64,000 nucleotides of DNA, taken from assembly GCA_036346355.1 (NCBI GenBank), contig CM070572.1, forward strand, positions 11,353,001-11,417,000, given 5' to 3'. The translations under genes were made by a program, and so were the position numbers. This DNA is from Rhipidocladum racemiflorum (Eukaryota > Streptophyta > Magnoliopsida > Poales > Poaceae). The notes beneath the pieces were generated by a model. The model was given only the letters and a program-made list of their open reading frames with translations, was not told the origin of the DNA and made no database searches. Positions 55,082-64,000 of the stretch are shown in pieces. Every line of letters begins with the position of its first letter. Position 1 is the stretch's first letter.

Positions 55082-55087
55082 TTTATT
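55082..55087 (-). terminator. candidate poly(A) signal AATAAA
   Basis: TTTATT on the forward strand is AATAAA on the reverse strand, about 315 bases past the stop codon of the gene at 55402-55926, a sensible position for its mRNA end. Confidence 0.5.
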
Positions 55088-55401
55088 TACTTGAGGAGGA
55101 AAAAACATAAGGAATCAACCAAACATTTACATTGTCCAACGAACCCAAAAGAATAGAAAGAACGAACATACGCTTGGCCTCTATGCTGATGTACACTAGA
55201 TCTGCACAAAAACAGAATGGGAAACAACGTTTTCATCCAAGCTAAATTTCCACATACAGTTGTCTTGCATCTTCCATCATCGATCTCGCCTGAAACCTGA
55301 ATCTACATATTGAGCCTCTCGTCGTGTCCACTTGGATGGATCTTAATCATGGAGACCATCTCTTAGTCTTGCTGTTCCACCAAAGAATAGCTGCGACGCT
55401 C

Positions 55402-55926
55402 TTAATGCGCCATTACGTGCCCATTATGGAAGCTCTGCGTGTAGGCGAACGTCGCCGGTTTGCACTGCTGGACCTGCTGCGTCGTCGGCAGCGAGTTCTT
55501 CTGCGTTGTCGGCAGCGAGTGCGACACGACGAGCCGCCGGACGCCGGAGCGCATCTTGTAGAGGATGTAGCCCCAGCTGCCCCTGCTCTGGCGGCCGAGG
55601 GCGGCCACCTCCTCCTCGTTCATCTCGAGGTCGCTGGCGAAGCCCGGCTTGTTGGACAGCAGCCAGCCCACGCCCCAATCCCACCACCGCTTCAGCAGGC
55701 CACCGGAGAACGCGCCGAGCGACGGTGCCGACTGGGACCGCCGGAACGCCCACTCGGCCGAGGCGGGGGAGATGGGCTGGATCTTGCCGGAGAAGGAGGA
55801 CAGCCTCTTCCTCAGGCCCATGAGGTGGCTCTCCTTGCCGCCGCCCTGGAAGGTGGGCAGCTCGTCTTTGAGCGGCCTGGTCGGCAAGAACCTCGCCTTC
55901 TGGATGCTCTCCAGGATGGTGGCCAT
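55402..55926 (-). CDS. conserved plant protein of unknown function, 174 aa
   Basis: An intronless frame begins MATILESIQKARFLPTRPLK and includes GGKESHLMGLRKRLSSFSGKIQPISPASAEWAFRRSQSAPSL (about residues 29-70), GLLKRWWDWGVGWLLSNKPGFASDLEMNEEE (about 77-107) and GSWGYILYKMRSGVRRLV. From memory this combination, basic Ser-rich part, Trp-rich WWDWG block and DLEMNEEE, occurs in a plant-specific family without assigned function; no enzyme motif or signal peptide is visible. The WWDWGVGWLL segment could be a membrane-associating amphipathic helix. The C-terminal 40 residues are Gln/Thr/Ser-rich and less conserved-looking. A CT/GA microsatellite lies in its 5' UTR. A frame open on the forward strand over the same interval is an artefact of GC-rich codons. 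Confidence 0.75.
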   Translation of the reverse strand: MATILESIQKARFLPTRPLKDELPTFQGGGKESHLMGLRKRLSSFSGKIQPISPASAEWAFRRSQSAPSLGAFSGGLLKRWWDWGVGWLLSNKPGFASDLEMNEEEVAALGRQSRGSWGYILYKMRSGVRRLVVSHSLPTTQKNSLPTTQQVQQCKPATFAYTQSFHNGHVMAH

Positions 55927-55956
55927 GGCACCCTTGACTAACCAAGCAAGCAGGAC

Positions 55957-55980
55957 AGAGAGAGAGAGAGAGAGAGAGAA
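55957..55980. repeat. GA microsatellite in 5' UTR
   Basis: About eleven GA units followed by GAAGAAGAAG purine tract, just upstream of the ATG of the unknown gene, so CT/CTTCTT in its mRNA leader. Pyrimidine repeats in leaders are common in plant genes. Confidence 0.9.
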
Positions 55981-56418
55981 GAAGAAGAGAAGAGGAGGAG
56001 AAGGTCAAGTATGCAATGGCCTTCTTCTTCCTCTCCTCTCCAGATCTCTTCCTCTGCTCTTGGCGAGGACACGGGAAGCCGTAGAACGCGTATGTGATTG
56101 CGCTGTGTCTGTCTCGCGGCTGTTTCCGGACAGGCTGGTTTTATTCATGCATGAGGGGGCCACGAAGTGTGTAGTCGAAAGCTTTGTAAACATGTTAAAG
56201 GGAGGCGACGTGAACTCAACATTTTGTTGCATTTTTTTTTTCTTCAGTCAGGCAGCTCAGATATACTGGAGCCGTGTTGGCAAATGATGGGTGTCAGCTG
56301 CCGGTGCGGTGTGTCTATACTCTATACCACCTGCTTGCTGTCTTCGACATCCACCAAGTGCGCGTGCTGTTTGCCCATCTCTGACTCTGTATCTGTAGTC
56401 ACCAACTCATCCCTTATT

Positions 56419-57031
56419 AGACTGTTTGGTTGCCTTCTAGCTCAATCAGATTGGTGGGAGTCAGGCTGAGTGGATGTAAGAAGATATTGTTTGGTTCGTT
56501 GTATGAGGTTGGACAGACTGCACAGAGATGTTGTTTGGTTGGTTACACTGGAATGGAAGTGTGATAGGCAAATTCAAGAGAGGGATGGAACAAAATTTAA
56601 AAATACTAGAAAATCAATAATTTCACAAACGAAAATAAAAAATTTTAAAATACATTCTAGAAAATCAATAAATTGAAAAACTAAAATTTTAATCTTTAAA
56701 AATTTATATAGCAAGTATGGTCTAGTTTTGTTTGAAAAAATATCAGTAACACATAGGTAAAATCGGTTCGTTGATCGGATATGCTAATCAAAAGATATAG
56801 CAAAGAAAAGAAGAAAACTATATAGTAAATGCTGATGTCAGCATGCATGCATGGCTCGGCAGAGCCTGGCCCTGGAGAAACGGTGGATTTTCTCGTTTCC
56901 CTGGAGCCAGGCTGAAATGGGTGTTTTGCATCTGTAGAGCCAGGCTGAGTTGGATGAGAAGACAACCAAACACCTATTTTTTGCATTTACAGATGAAAAT
57001 CTCTTTAGATGCAGCTAACCAAACAGCCCAT
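56419..57031. mobile_element. possible large Tourist-like non-autonomous element
   Basis: GACTGTTTGGTTGCCTTCTA at the left and the complement of the right end, GGGCTGTTTGGTTAGCTGCATC, form imperfect inverted ends. Internal repeats (AGTCAGGCTGAGTGGATG near 56460 and AGCCAGGCTGAGTTGGATGA near 56940) suggest a nested or duplicated structure. No clear target duplication. Confidence 0.4.
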
Positions 57032-57034
57032 ATC

Positions 57035-59220
57035 TAGCTCATTGAATTTTATTTTTTACAAATCTACCATCTACATGTCGCATTTGTAAATTTAGCTCCT
57101 TCCTTACCCGTACCATCACGAGGAACGCAAAAACTTTCTACTACGCCCGGCGAGCACAGAAGCTTACCGACGCCACAACAGCGCTCATGAGCGTGGGAGC
57201 AGCATAGGCCACCCCAGCAGGAGAGCTTCCGCGCTATCCGGCCGCGGAAGTGAGGCTCGCCCGTCCCGCAGTCGGCCCCGGCAAAGGATACATGTCGTCT
57301 GTCGTGCCTTTCACAGTGAGGGTAACCAAATTTGCAAATGCATGTGCGAGGAGGTAAGATTTGAAAAAGAAAAAAAAAGGTCTAGAAGGCTACCTAAACG
57401 ATGATTTCTGTTGTCACAGCGATGCTCGACCCCCGGCCAACCCAAACAAGTCCTTAGTGTGGTAAAAGACTATGTTCGTTGGGTCGATGCTATTAAAATT
57501 AGCGTTGCTAGCGTCCTATAGGATCAGACAGGAACGTTCACTCCCACTCCGATTGCACTATTTAGATCATAAGTTTGTGTTCTCCTGCTTCTTTGAGCTC
57601 TTATGTGATATATCTTTCTTGAGTTCATGAGGGTGCAATGTCCCCAGTAGCTCTCGCTAGCGTCTGTGTTTGATTAGCATTTACTCAAAAAAAAAATGGA
57701 TACTAGGCAACTGTTGGCTCACCAAAAGCAAAAAGTTCCACATGAGAACATGGGGAGGAATCATCCAAATGGCAGCCAGGTGGCTACTGGCCTTTTCAAC
57801 GCACCGGACTTTATGCAACGCATGCATGCCAATGTACCTTCGTTAACATCATTCAGACAGTGAAAAACTTACACTACATGCGTACACTTCACTACCTCCA
57901 TGTTTCACCTGCAATCATCTGCTTCGGTTCCATGCGTACAATCACAAACGCAAGCTGAAATTTTTTACTCAATGTTCCTGCACATTTCTTGCCGATCATA
58001 GGATCTTACAGGCTTGCACCATGTGTTCCATGCGGTAACGTGCAATTCGAACCTAAAAAAAGTTGGAATTGGAGGTAAGCACCTGGGGTTGTTGGTCCAG
58101 GGAAAATGTGATTTGGAAGAAGAGCACAGGCCACAACTCGGCAGTTTGTGCGGCTGATGTACAGAGCTGCAGTTCAAAAGTCCTACTCTGATAGAACACT
58201 CGGCCCTCACCTATTCTCTTCTTTATCGGTTGCTTCCTCTCGCCGACACCAACTTTTTTTTCAATGAAGGGAAAGGCTGGTTGTTGCGAGGTTAGGTAGA
58301 AAAACCAGCCTTGTGGAAGGGAGCAACCACTTCACATTTTCCTCGGAAGAGGTCGATATAGATCAAAATTCTATTCAACACCTTAAACTGTAAAATTAAA
58401 TATTTAACCTCTTAAATTAGCACTCTGATCCAGTTTTGCACAGTAGTATCGCTCGTGTGACGCAATAAGTCTAATCATGATTTCATGGTTGTCGGCTCTT
58501 GTAGTTCTCTCCCTCTCTATTTCGATTTGAAAGAGAAGGCCATGTGAGTCCCACATGTTATTCACCTAGACTTACCTAGAGTGTCATCCTACGTGGTAAA
58601 ACCGTCTACTCATCACATCGCGTTGGTAATACCACTATACGAAACTAAATCAGAATATTATTTGAACCGGATTACAAAATTTAGATATCAAATATCTGAT
58701 TTTATAGTTCAGGATGTCGAACGGTCTTTCCATTAGAGTGTTATATCGACTTTTTCCTCTCTTTTTTCATGGCAGCAGTTAACTCTACCTGTCGTCACTC
58801 GGCCATCAGGCTGTAACGTTGCCTGTTCCAGAATTTCCAGTTCAGAGGTTGGTGGTAGCTGCATGGCAAAACGCCACAGCTTGACAGCTATATTCCCATT
58901 CTGCAGATTTTCAGCTGATGTATGTATTGTACTGACAGTTTGGCACGCAAGGAAAACGTGCTGTGTCTAGCTCCCGATTATTATACAGGTCAAAGTATCT
59001 ACCAGCTCGGTGAAAGCCTCCAAATTTGAGGCGGATGAATGGCCGCATTTGGCATAACAGTGGTTTGTTACAACTTAACCTCCCAAAACAAGTGCCATCT
59101 GATATATATACGTGAAGTTAAAAATACAGGTCGACCATGTGCTACAAACTTTGGCTTGCTGCCATGCGAAATTCATGTAAAACATTGCAGGATACCGCTC
59201 GGAGAAGTCGTCGGCTCTGC
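57035..59220. other. intergenic, no gene seen
   Basis: Mixed sequence without recognisable genes or repeat edges. Short frames lack domains. Some stretches (58360-58740) read like decayed transposon text but could not be assigned. Confidence 0.4.
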
Positions 59221-59239
59221 CCACACCGCATCTCGAATG

Positions 59240-59590
59240 CTATTACATAAGCCTCATAATGGGAGTTTTACGGCAGTAAATAACCATCGGCGAAGTCAGG
59301 AACGCCTTCAGTCGGCTGAGGGCTTCCTGAGCTTCTTGCGTCCAACTGAAGTGGTCGGATTTCTTCAGCAGTTTGTAGAGCGGTATTCCGGGCTCGCCGA
59401 ACCGAGACACGAAGCGGCTTAGAGCCGCAAGACACCCTGTCAGCCTCTGGATTCCCTTCAGGTTGTTGATCGGCCCCAACTTCATGATAGCAGAGATCTT
59501 CTCCCGATTGGCTTCGATGCCGCGCTCGGAGACGATGAAGCCGAGCAGCTTCCCTTTTGTAACCCCGAAAACACATTTTTCGGGGTTAGG
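59240..59590 (-). pseudogene. gypsy (Tat) RT-to-RNase H linker fragment
   Basis: The reverse strand reads FGVTKGKLLGFIVSERGIEA near 59560, then KLGPINNLKGIQRLTGCLAALSRFVSRFGEPGIPLYKLLKKSDHFSWTQEAQEALSRLKAFLTSP. This is the thumb/connection segment following RT, closely similar to 1310-1590 in the first element but a distinct copy. It stops abruptly at 59588 within CVF / NPEK. Confidence 0.88.
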
Positions 59591-59737
59591 AGGTGGCCAG
59601 TGACGAGACCATCGCCCGTGCGCTCCAAGACGAGTTCGACGTGGACGCCGCCAATGTTCCAGCTGCTGCTCCTCTTGCCGACGCAGCCGACACGCTAGCG
59701 GGAGCGGCTCCCGAAGCCGCCAAATCCTCCGATTGAA
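59591..59737 (+). pseudogene. C-terminal fragment of a retrotransposon-encoded protein
   Basis: An in-frame forward reading EVASDETIARALQDEFDVDA through ANVPAAAPLADAADTL ends KSSD and a TGA at 59735-59737. It abuts the oppositely oriented gypsy fragment. The Ala-rich acidic end resembles tails of proteins carried by non-autonomous gypsy-type elements such as the one starting at 63867; this link is a guess. Confidence 0.3.
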
Positions 59738-59759
59738 GCTGCGGGGGAGTCGAGGCTAC

Positions 59760-60095
59760 GTGGCTTAATCTAAGCCGTTGGATCTAGATCCAACGGTTGA
59801 GATTAGATCTAGAAACCGAAACGTGAAATCGAACAGGGGTGACGTGGACTCACCGTGGCCGCTGGATCCGGATCGGACGGCTGACAGAGCTTGGGGACGG
59901 CGATGGCGACGCGGTGGCTTGCGGCTGCCGGCGCTGAGGACGACGATCACCCGAACGGCGTTTGGGGCGTGCTCCGGCGAGGTGAGTGGGACTCCCAGGT
60001 GCGGTTCGTCGCGACGGTTCCAGATCTGGGCTCAATCACGGCGGAGGACGGCGGGAACGGCGGCAATTTATTAGAAATTAGCCTATGGGTGGCCC
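59760..60095 (+). other. GC-rich leader-like fragment within the chimeric patch
   Basis: CCGTTGGATCTAGATCCAAC forms a perfect inverted repeat, followed by GC-rich sequence with a short frame starting at 59903 (MATRWLAAAGAEDDDHPNGV) that ends soon. It resembles a first exon or leader but nothing downstream continues it. Confidence 0.3.
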
Positions 60096-60359
60096 ATTTC
60101 ATTTAATTCCAAAGCATGCATGGTTTAGTACCATATTGCCTAATCAAGTGGAGGAAAGACAACTTAAAAAGTGGAGTCATTGCCACCTCTTGATTAATGA
60201 GACACTTGGTATGAGAATGGCATAAGGTGGATAGTGGCTAAACACACGCACGCGTGTGCGCATTCGCGTATTTTCGCGTGAAAGCCAGTGTGACTTTGAA
60301 TTCACATTTTGTTTTGCTGAATCTTGCAATTATCCCTCTATTTATTCTGTTTAAATGCA

Positions 60360-60630
60360 ATTTAAACATATATTTCAATTCAGTATAAGTGTCATAAATG
60401 CCGTCAGTTTCTAGTGAGTTAATTGACATTATGCTGTCAGTTACTAGTAACCACCGTATTCAACTGACATAATGTTGTCAGTTACTGGTGCGCGTGTATA
60501 AAAACACCTGGAGACGTCCAGGCTTGACACACTAAATTCCTCCATTCTTCCTGCTCCTCTCTGACTGTTGTGTTGAGCGCTTGAACCTCGCCGGCCTTCC
60601 TCCTCGGCGTGCATCGTGAAAAAAGGTAAG
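60360..60630 (+). promoter_or_regulatory. promoter-like block with inverted repeats and TATA box
   Basis: Three related words, GCCGTCAGTTTCTAGT, GCTGTCAGTTACTAGT and GTTGTCAGTTACTGGT, about 45-55 bases apart, the last inside the hairpin ACTGACATAATGTTGTCAGT. They precede a good TATA box GTATAAAAAC at about 60496, a C/T-rich leader, and a GTAAGC donor at 60626. No coding exon was found downstream. Confidence 0.4.
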
Positions 60631-60823
60631 CGGTATCTCCGATCTATTGCCGTAGAGTTCACATGCACGGAGCGGCAATAAGGTTTCTGAGCAGCGCGAA
60701 CACTCTGCTTCTTCCTCATCGTCAACTACTTTCACGATCGCGTCTACACTGCGCTTCTTCCAATTCTTCAGCAAACCCAACTGTAAGTCGTTCGTGATCG
60801 TTTGACTCAATCATATTTTGTAT

Positions 60824-60833
<10 letters not shown>

Positions 60834-60870
<37 letters not shown>
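60834..60870. repeat. AT microsatellite
   Basis: Two runs of TA dinucleotides separated by CA (TATATATATATA..CATATATATATATATA). Confidence 0.95.
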
Positions 60871-60871
<1 letters not shown>

Positions 60872-61006
60872 TTGGAAGTACAATGTATAGCCTGCTGTTA
60901 GATTTACTGTGTGCATCACTATTTATCTGTGATATTTGTCTCCCGGTAAAATCTGGAATTAAAATATTGCATACATTTTCAACAGTATTTTGGCTAGAAA
61001 CCACCG

Positions 61007-61480
61007 TTACAGAATTTCCAGCGTACTTTTTAAAACTGAATTTACAGAGTACGTGGAGTACAACATAAATTTACAACGCCCCCTCCCACCCAGGTCGGAG
61101 AAAAGAGATCCCCCGGCCAAACGTTTGCCAAAACCAACCTGTAGCATTCCTTGGGCCAACCCTGTTTTCCTTTTTTTTGCCAACAACCAGGCATACACAG
61201 CTTCACCAGCGTGGAACGCATATGCGCCCACAAAGACTAGCCGAATTGCCAACATCGATCGGAAAACAAATAAGTGGATGTCGAGCACCCATTTCAATGG
61301 GCCAGCGGGTGGAAGGCGAGCAGCAGAAAACACAGTCAACATCCCAATTGTTACAGGCAGCCGAACAAATATGGTTGGGCCATCGATGTTGCAACCGAGC
61401 CTTCCCAAGGGCTCACCATAGGCGCACAAACCAAGTTCCTCTCTAGCTCTCAAAAATGAAAAGTAGTGGGTAATACCCAC
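61007..61480 (-). CDS. possible small membrane protein, TMEM254/DUF4499-like
   Basis: A 157-codon frame reads MLTVFSAARLPPAGPLKWVL in its middle, then FRSMLAIRLVFVGAYAFHAGEAVYAWLLAKK. Two hydrophobic stretches and an H-x-G/E-A-x-Y-A pattern recall the DUF4499 (TMEM254-like) family of small membrane proteins, in which a conserved histidine-glutamate-alanine turn precedes an arginine/lysine-rich loop. The N-terminal part (to about residue 45) and the C-terminal end (after GKRLAGG) do not look like the family. No promoter or introns were recognised, and it lies in repeat-rich DNA, so it may be a processed or partial pseudogene. The family match is from memory and weak. Confidence 0.35.
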   Translation of the reverse strand: MGITHYFSFLRAREELGLCAYGEPLGRLGCNIDGPTIFVRLPVTIGMLTVFSAARLPPAGPLKWVLDIHLFVFRSMLAIRLVFVGAYAFHAGEAVYAWLLAKKRKTGLAQGMLQVGFGKRLAGGSLFSDLGGRGRCKFMLYSTYSVNSVLKSTLEIL

Positions 61481-61484
61481 CTGT

Positions 61485-62565
61485 CACAGTGAACTAACAC
61501 CATAAGGATATATATGATCCAAATCTCTTTGGACAATGGCATTGGCATCTTGTTTATTCTCATTCATCAATACAAATATTATTGCAAATCTACCTGCCTA
61601 GTCAAGCATAAGTACGTCAGCAGAGATATCCCTTGAAAATGACTAGTTTTAAAAAAAATGATGAAATGGCCATAACTAATATATATACTACATATGCATT
61701 GCCATGTCTCAGCACTATATTAGTCCGAAAATTCAAACTTATAGCAAAAGATTTAGATCTTATTATCCCTGGCTCATCGCCAGTTGCCATAACATGAGAA
61801 CAGTAGCGAAAATTCCGGTCATGGTATGTACAGCATACAAGAATGTGAATCCATATAATTTTCCTTAACGGACTGCACTAGGTAAACATATTGAAAGATG
61901 ACAAACATGCCGACCTTATATACTTCAACGGGAAGAACAAGAGGCTGATGAATCCATTTACTATCTAGCCATGGATAGAATAGTGTAGAAATGACCAAAA
62001 AATATTGAAATGGCGAGGGCAACCGAGGTATTCAGTGTAACTCGAGGAACTGCGTAGTTCAAACTTCGAAATAGGGGGGCGATCATAAATTCAAAAGTAC
62101 TAACAGGCAATCCTGCAAAATGTCACAACCCGAGGATCATAACTAGTAATTGTGTGCTTAAGGATGTTGGAACTGCGGCTTCCTGGCTGGAAGCCGTGGC
62201 TTGTGGTGGTCGAATAGGGGTGCCGGAAGAGGGAGAAGGCGTAGGGAGGGCCTGATGCGCACGGAGGAGAGGAAGAGAGTGGAAAAGGGGAAGGGATAGG
62301 AGACAATTTCTTTCTTATCTTTATTCATCAATTGCTAATTAATCCCCTTATAACCATGAAGATTTTGCTAATAAACCTTATCTAGATAAAACAAACTCAA
62401 CAAACTTTAACTAGTGCTATCTTGTGCAGCGGTTGGTGCGGCTGCTGCTGCTTCCTTGGCCGGCGCACAACTTACTGCTTGTTGCGCCGGCTATAGGAGA
62501 GATGACCCCACATGACAAAGACAAGTATAGTTTCTCGATAAGGCAATACAATGTTTATATTAAAG
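61485..62565. other. intergenic, no gene seen
   Basis: AT-rich to 62090, then a short GC-rich stretch with frames lacking domains. No repeat edges assigned. Confidence 0.4.
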
Positions 62566-62569
62566 TATA

Positions 62570-62809
62570 ATCACCTTAATGCATTATAGATCAATTTGTC
62601 TTCTTAATGTCAACTTCAAAATTTTCACGAAAGTTGGCACGAACAGGGTTTCTAGTGTTGCTCGACAGGTTATGCGACCGATACAGACAACTTTTATGCC
62701 TGGTAGAAATATTATGGACGGTGTGATAATTCTTCATGAAACAATGCATGAGATGAATCAGAAAAAACTGGATGGCATGATTTTTAAAGTGGATTTCGAA
62801 AAAGCTTAC
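62570..62809 (+). pseudogene. LINE (non-LTR retrotransposon) reverse transcriptase fragment
   Basis: The forward frame reads YRSICLLNVNFKIFTKVGTN, RVSSVARQVMRPIQTTFMPG and RNIMDGVIILHETMHEMNQK, then DGMIFKVDFEKAY, the palm-entry motifs of plant L1-type RT (RPICLLN, FMPGRNI, KVDFEKAYD). It is cut off exactly where an LTR begins at 62810. Confidence 0.9.
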
Positions 62810-63451
62810 TGTCGACGATTGGAGAACGGGCTCCCGTCGAGCTTACTTGTTGAATGGGGGATCAACAGAGCCCCGTCGCACGGATCGAAGAGGGCGTTCG
62901 AGCGACGCGAGGTCGGGAGAAGGAGGCCGGAAAAAGCAAAGGGGGGACGCGGTGTTTTTTATCCTGGTTCGGGCCTCTCACCGCCGAGATAATGACCCTA
63001 CTCCAGTGTATTGTGTTCTATCTTTCGTGTGCCCTCCCCTGTTACAGATCTTCAGGGGGGTTTAAATACTATGACTAGAGATGCGAAAAAAGTAACTGCC
63101 TCCGGGGATCACGCTATGTATCCATATCCGTGATGCTGCCCTTGATTCCCGCGTTATTTGAATTTCGGGTATGATTTCCCTTGATCTCCTGGCTGATTGG
63201 CTGCCTCCTTCCTTCCTCACAAGCGCTTGAGCCCTCCGACCAAAACACCCGAAAGGTCGTGGCCTCCACGAGCATGCTTGCTCGTGGGGGTGTGTTTGGT
63301 GCTTCGCGAACGGAGGCGCAAACGCCGTATGCTCGGAGGAGAAGGAGGGATGCTCGTTCGTTCTCCCGAGCATCTTCCCTTAGTGCCGCTTGGTCGGCGG
63401 GTTTAGCTTTTCACTGGGTACCGTGGTCTTTTGCCAGATAGCCAATCCCGA
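62810..63451 (+). repeat. 5' LTR, 642 bp
   Basis: TGTCGACGATTGGAGAACGG to AGCCAATCCCGACA; terminal TGTCG and CGACA are inverted. The promoter-proximal R/U5 portion includes GTTTAAATACTATG. Related to the solo LTR at 26872. Confidence 0.85.
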
Positions 63452-63866
63452 CAGCTAGCCCCGAGGTTCAAGTGGGGAACCCTCGGGCTTCCCCTTGAGC
63501 CTAAGAAGACTTGAGGGGATTGAATTTCCTTTGGTCGTGGCTCACGACCATTTTACGTCGGGAGGCGAGCTTCTTTACCCGCCACGCGTGCTTGCTCTGC
63601 TTGTGAGCGCGTCGTTTGGTTGTTCTGCGGTTCCTTCTCCGAGAAGCCTCCTGTAGCAGATGCGGTAGTTTCTGAAGCGGCGCTTTTTCCGGCCAGTGTT
63701 GTCTTTGCGATAGGCGGCGATTTTTATCCCGCCTCTTCACTATCCTTTTAACCCTTTCTACCGGAGAGGTCGGAGTCCCATTGCGTCTCTTTGCTCGTCT
63801 TCGCTAAAGATCTTCCAAGAGCCCTAGCGCCCAAGAACCCTTTTCGCTCTCCTTCCTTCTTCGGCC

Positions 63867-64000
63867 ATGGCGCGTTTCAAGGTTAGCCAGATGACCCGAA
63901 GGAGGCTCCAGGTGCTCACGGACGAGGGGTACGTCGACCCAGGCTCGGGTCGAGTGCCCGGGGATGATGCGGCGCCGGCACCGCGGGAGACGGAGATCGT
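63867..64000 (+). CDS. retrotransposon-encoded protein, 5' end only
   Basis: ATG at 63867 in a GCCATGG context opens MARFKVSQMTRRRLQVLTDE, then GYVDPGSGRVPGDDAAPAPR, still open at the window end (44 codons seen). Its position, 415 bases inside the LTR, suits the first protein of a gypsy-type element. It is similar in style to the gag-like or structural proteins annotated as putative gypsy-type transposon proteins in grasses. The domain cannot be confirmed from this piece. Confidence 0.55.
   Translation, partial: MARFKVSQMTRRRLQVLTDEGYVDPGSGRVPGDDAAPAPRETEI

Larger units (their letters stand above)
62810..64000 (+). mobile_element. LTR retrotransposon (gypsy-type, probably non-autonomous), truncated by window edge
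   Basis: A complete 5' LTR (62810-63451) is followed by an interior that continues past the window end. The insertion split the LINE reading frame at FEKAY. Only the start of one open frame (63867 onward) is visible, so coding capacity cannot be judged. No tRNA-Met primer site was recognised after the LTR; a GC-rich inverted sequence (CCCCGAGGTTC with GAACCCTCGGG) sits there instead. Confidence 0.75.

Noticed and set aside
55324..55941. 205-codon forward frame opposite the unknown gene
   Set aside because: It is the antisense of the conserved reverse frame, Leu/Arg/Ala-rich, with no recognisable motif.
1..64000. CRISPR arrays, phage, operons or bacterial defence systems
   Set aside because: No spacer-repeat structure, ribosome-binding sites or prokaryotic gene order; the window is plant nuclear DNA throughout.

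Overview
The window looks like nuclear DNA of a grass (Poaceae). The evidence is GC-rich, high-GC3 monocot-style genes with introns, Stowaway and Tourist MITEs, grass-type SINEs, Sirevirus-like LTRs ending in a CACCCCCCCTCTAGGC-type motif, and a Tat-lineage Ty3/gypsy element with two RNase H domains. Nothing bacterial (operon, CRISPR, phage) is present. The species cannot be fixed from sequence alone.

Layout. 1-5588: reverse-strand Ty3/gypsy (Tat) element cut by the window edge, inserted into an older LTR relic. 5.6-8.8 kb: intergenic DNA with a Tourist MITE, a copia RNase H relic and a Helitron-like repeat. 8840-15868: Ty1/copia element with both LTRs, its integrase split by a 2.4 kb Sirevirus-like solo LTR. 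15952-16238: another Tourist MITE. 17281-21128: five-exon NPF7-type nitrate/peptide-family transporter gene. 21.1-31.4 kb: repeats (Stowaway, SINE, Tourist, an ABCG-transporter gene relic, a solo LTR, copia debris). 31.43-35.6 kb: FAD2 oleate desaturase gene with promoter, leader exon and a 2.7 kb leader intron. 36-44.5 kb: SINE, Stowaway elements, a 1.1 kb non-autonomous hAT element carrying 150-bp tandem repeats, minisatellites, a Helitron-like copy and a Tourist MITE. 44.5-50.7 kb: decayed reverse-strand copia element carrying a 3.3 kb solo LTR and a palindromic hAT MITE. 50.8-52.1 kb: hAT transposase fragment. 52.2-53.9 kb: OEP7-like chloroplast outer-envelope gene (reverse strand) whose 3' flank is tandemly duplicated and hit by a hAT MITE. 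55.1-55.9 kb: conserved plant gene of unknown function (reverse strand). 56.4-62.6 kb: repeats, a chimeric patch of element fragments, and a possible membrane-protein ORF. 62.57-64 kb: LINE fragment interrupted by a forward LTR retrotransposon that runs off the window.

The well supported host genes (NPF7, FAD2, OEP7, the unknown gene) are unrelated housekeeping or metabolic loci that share no pathway. The main story of the window is nested transposition. Target-site duplications, and reading frames that rejoin across insertions, let the order of events be read directly. I found no convincing new molecular system. The most distinctive observations are the duplicated OEP7 3' flank, the satellite-bearing hAT element, the reiterated word arrays in two Sirevirus-like solo LTRs, and the conserved gene of unknown function.
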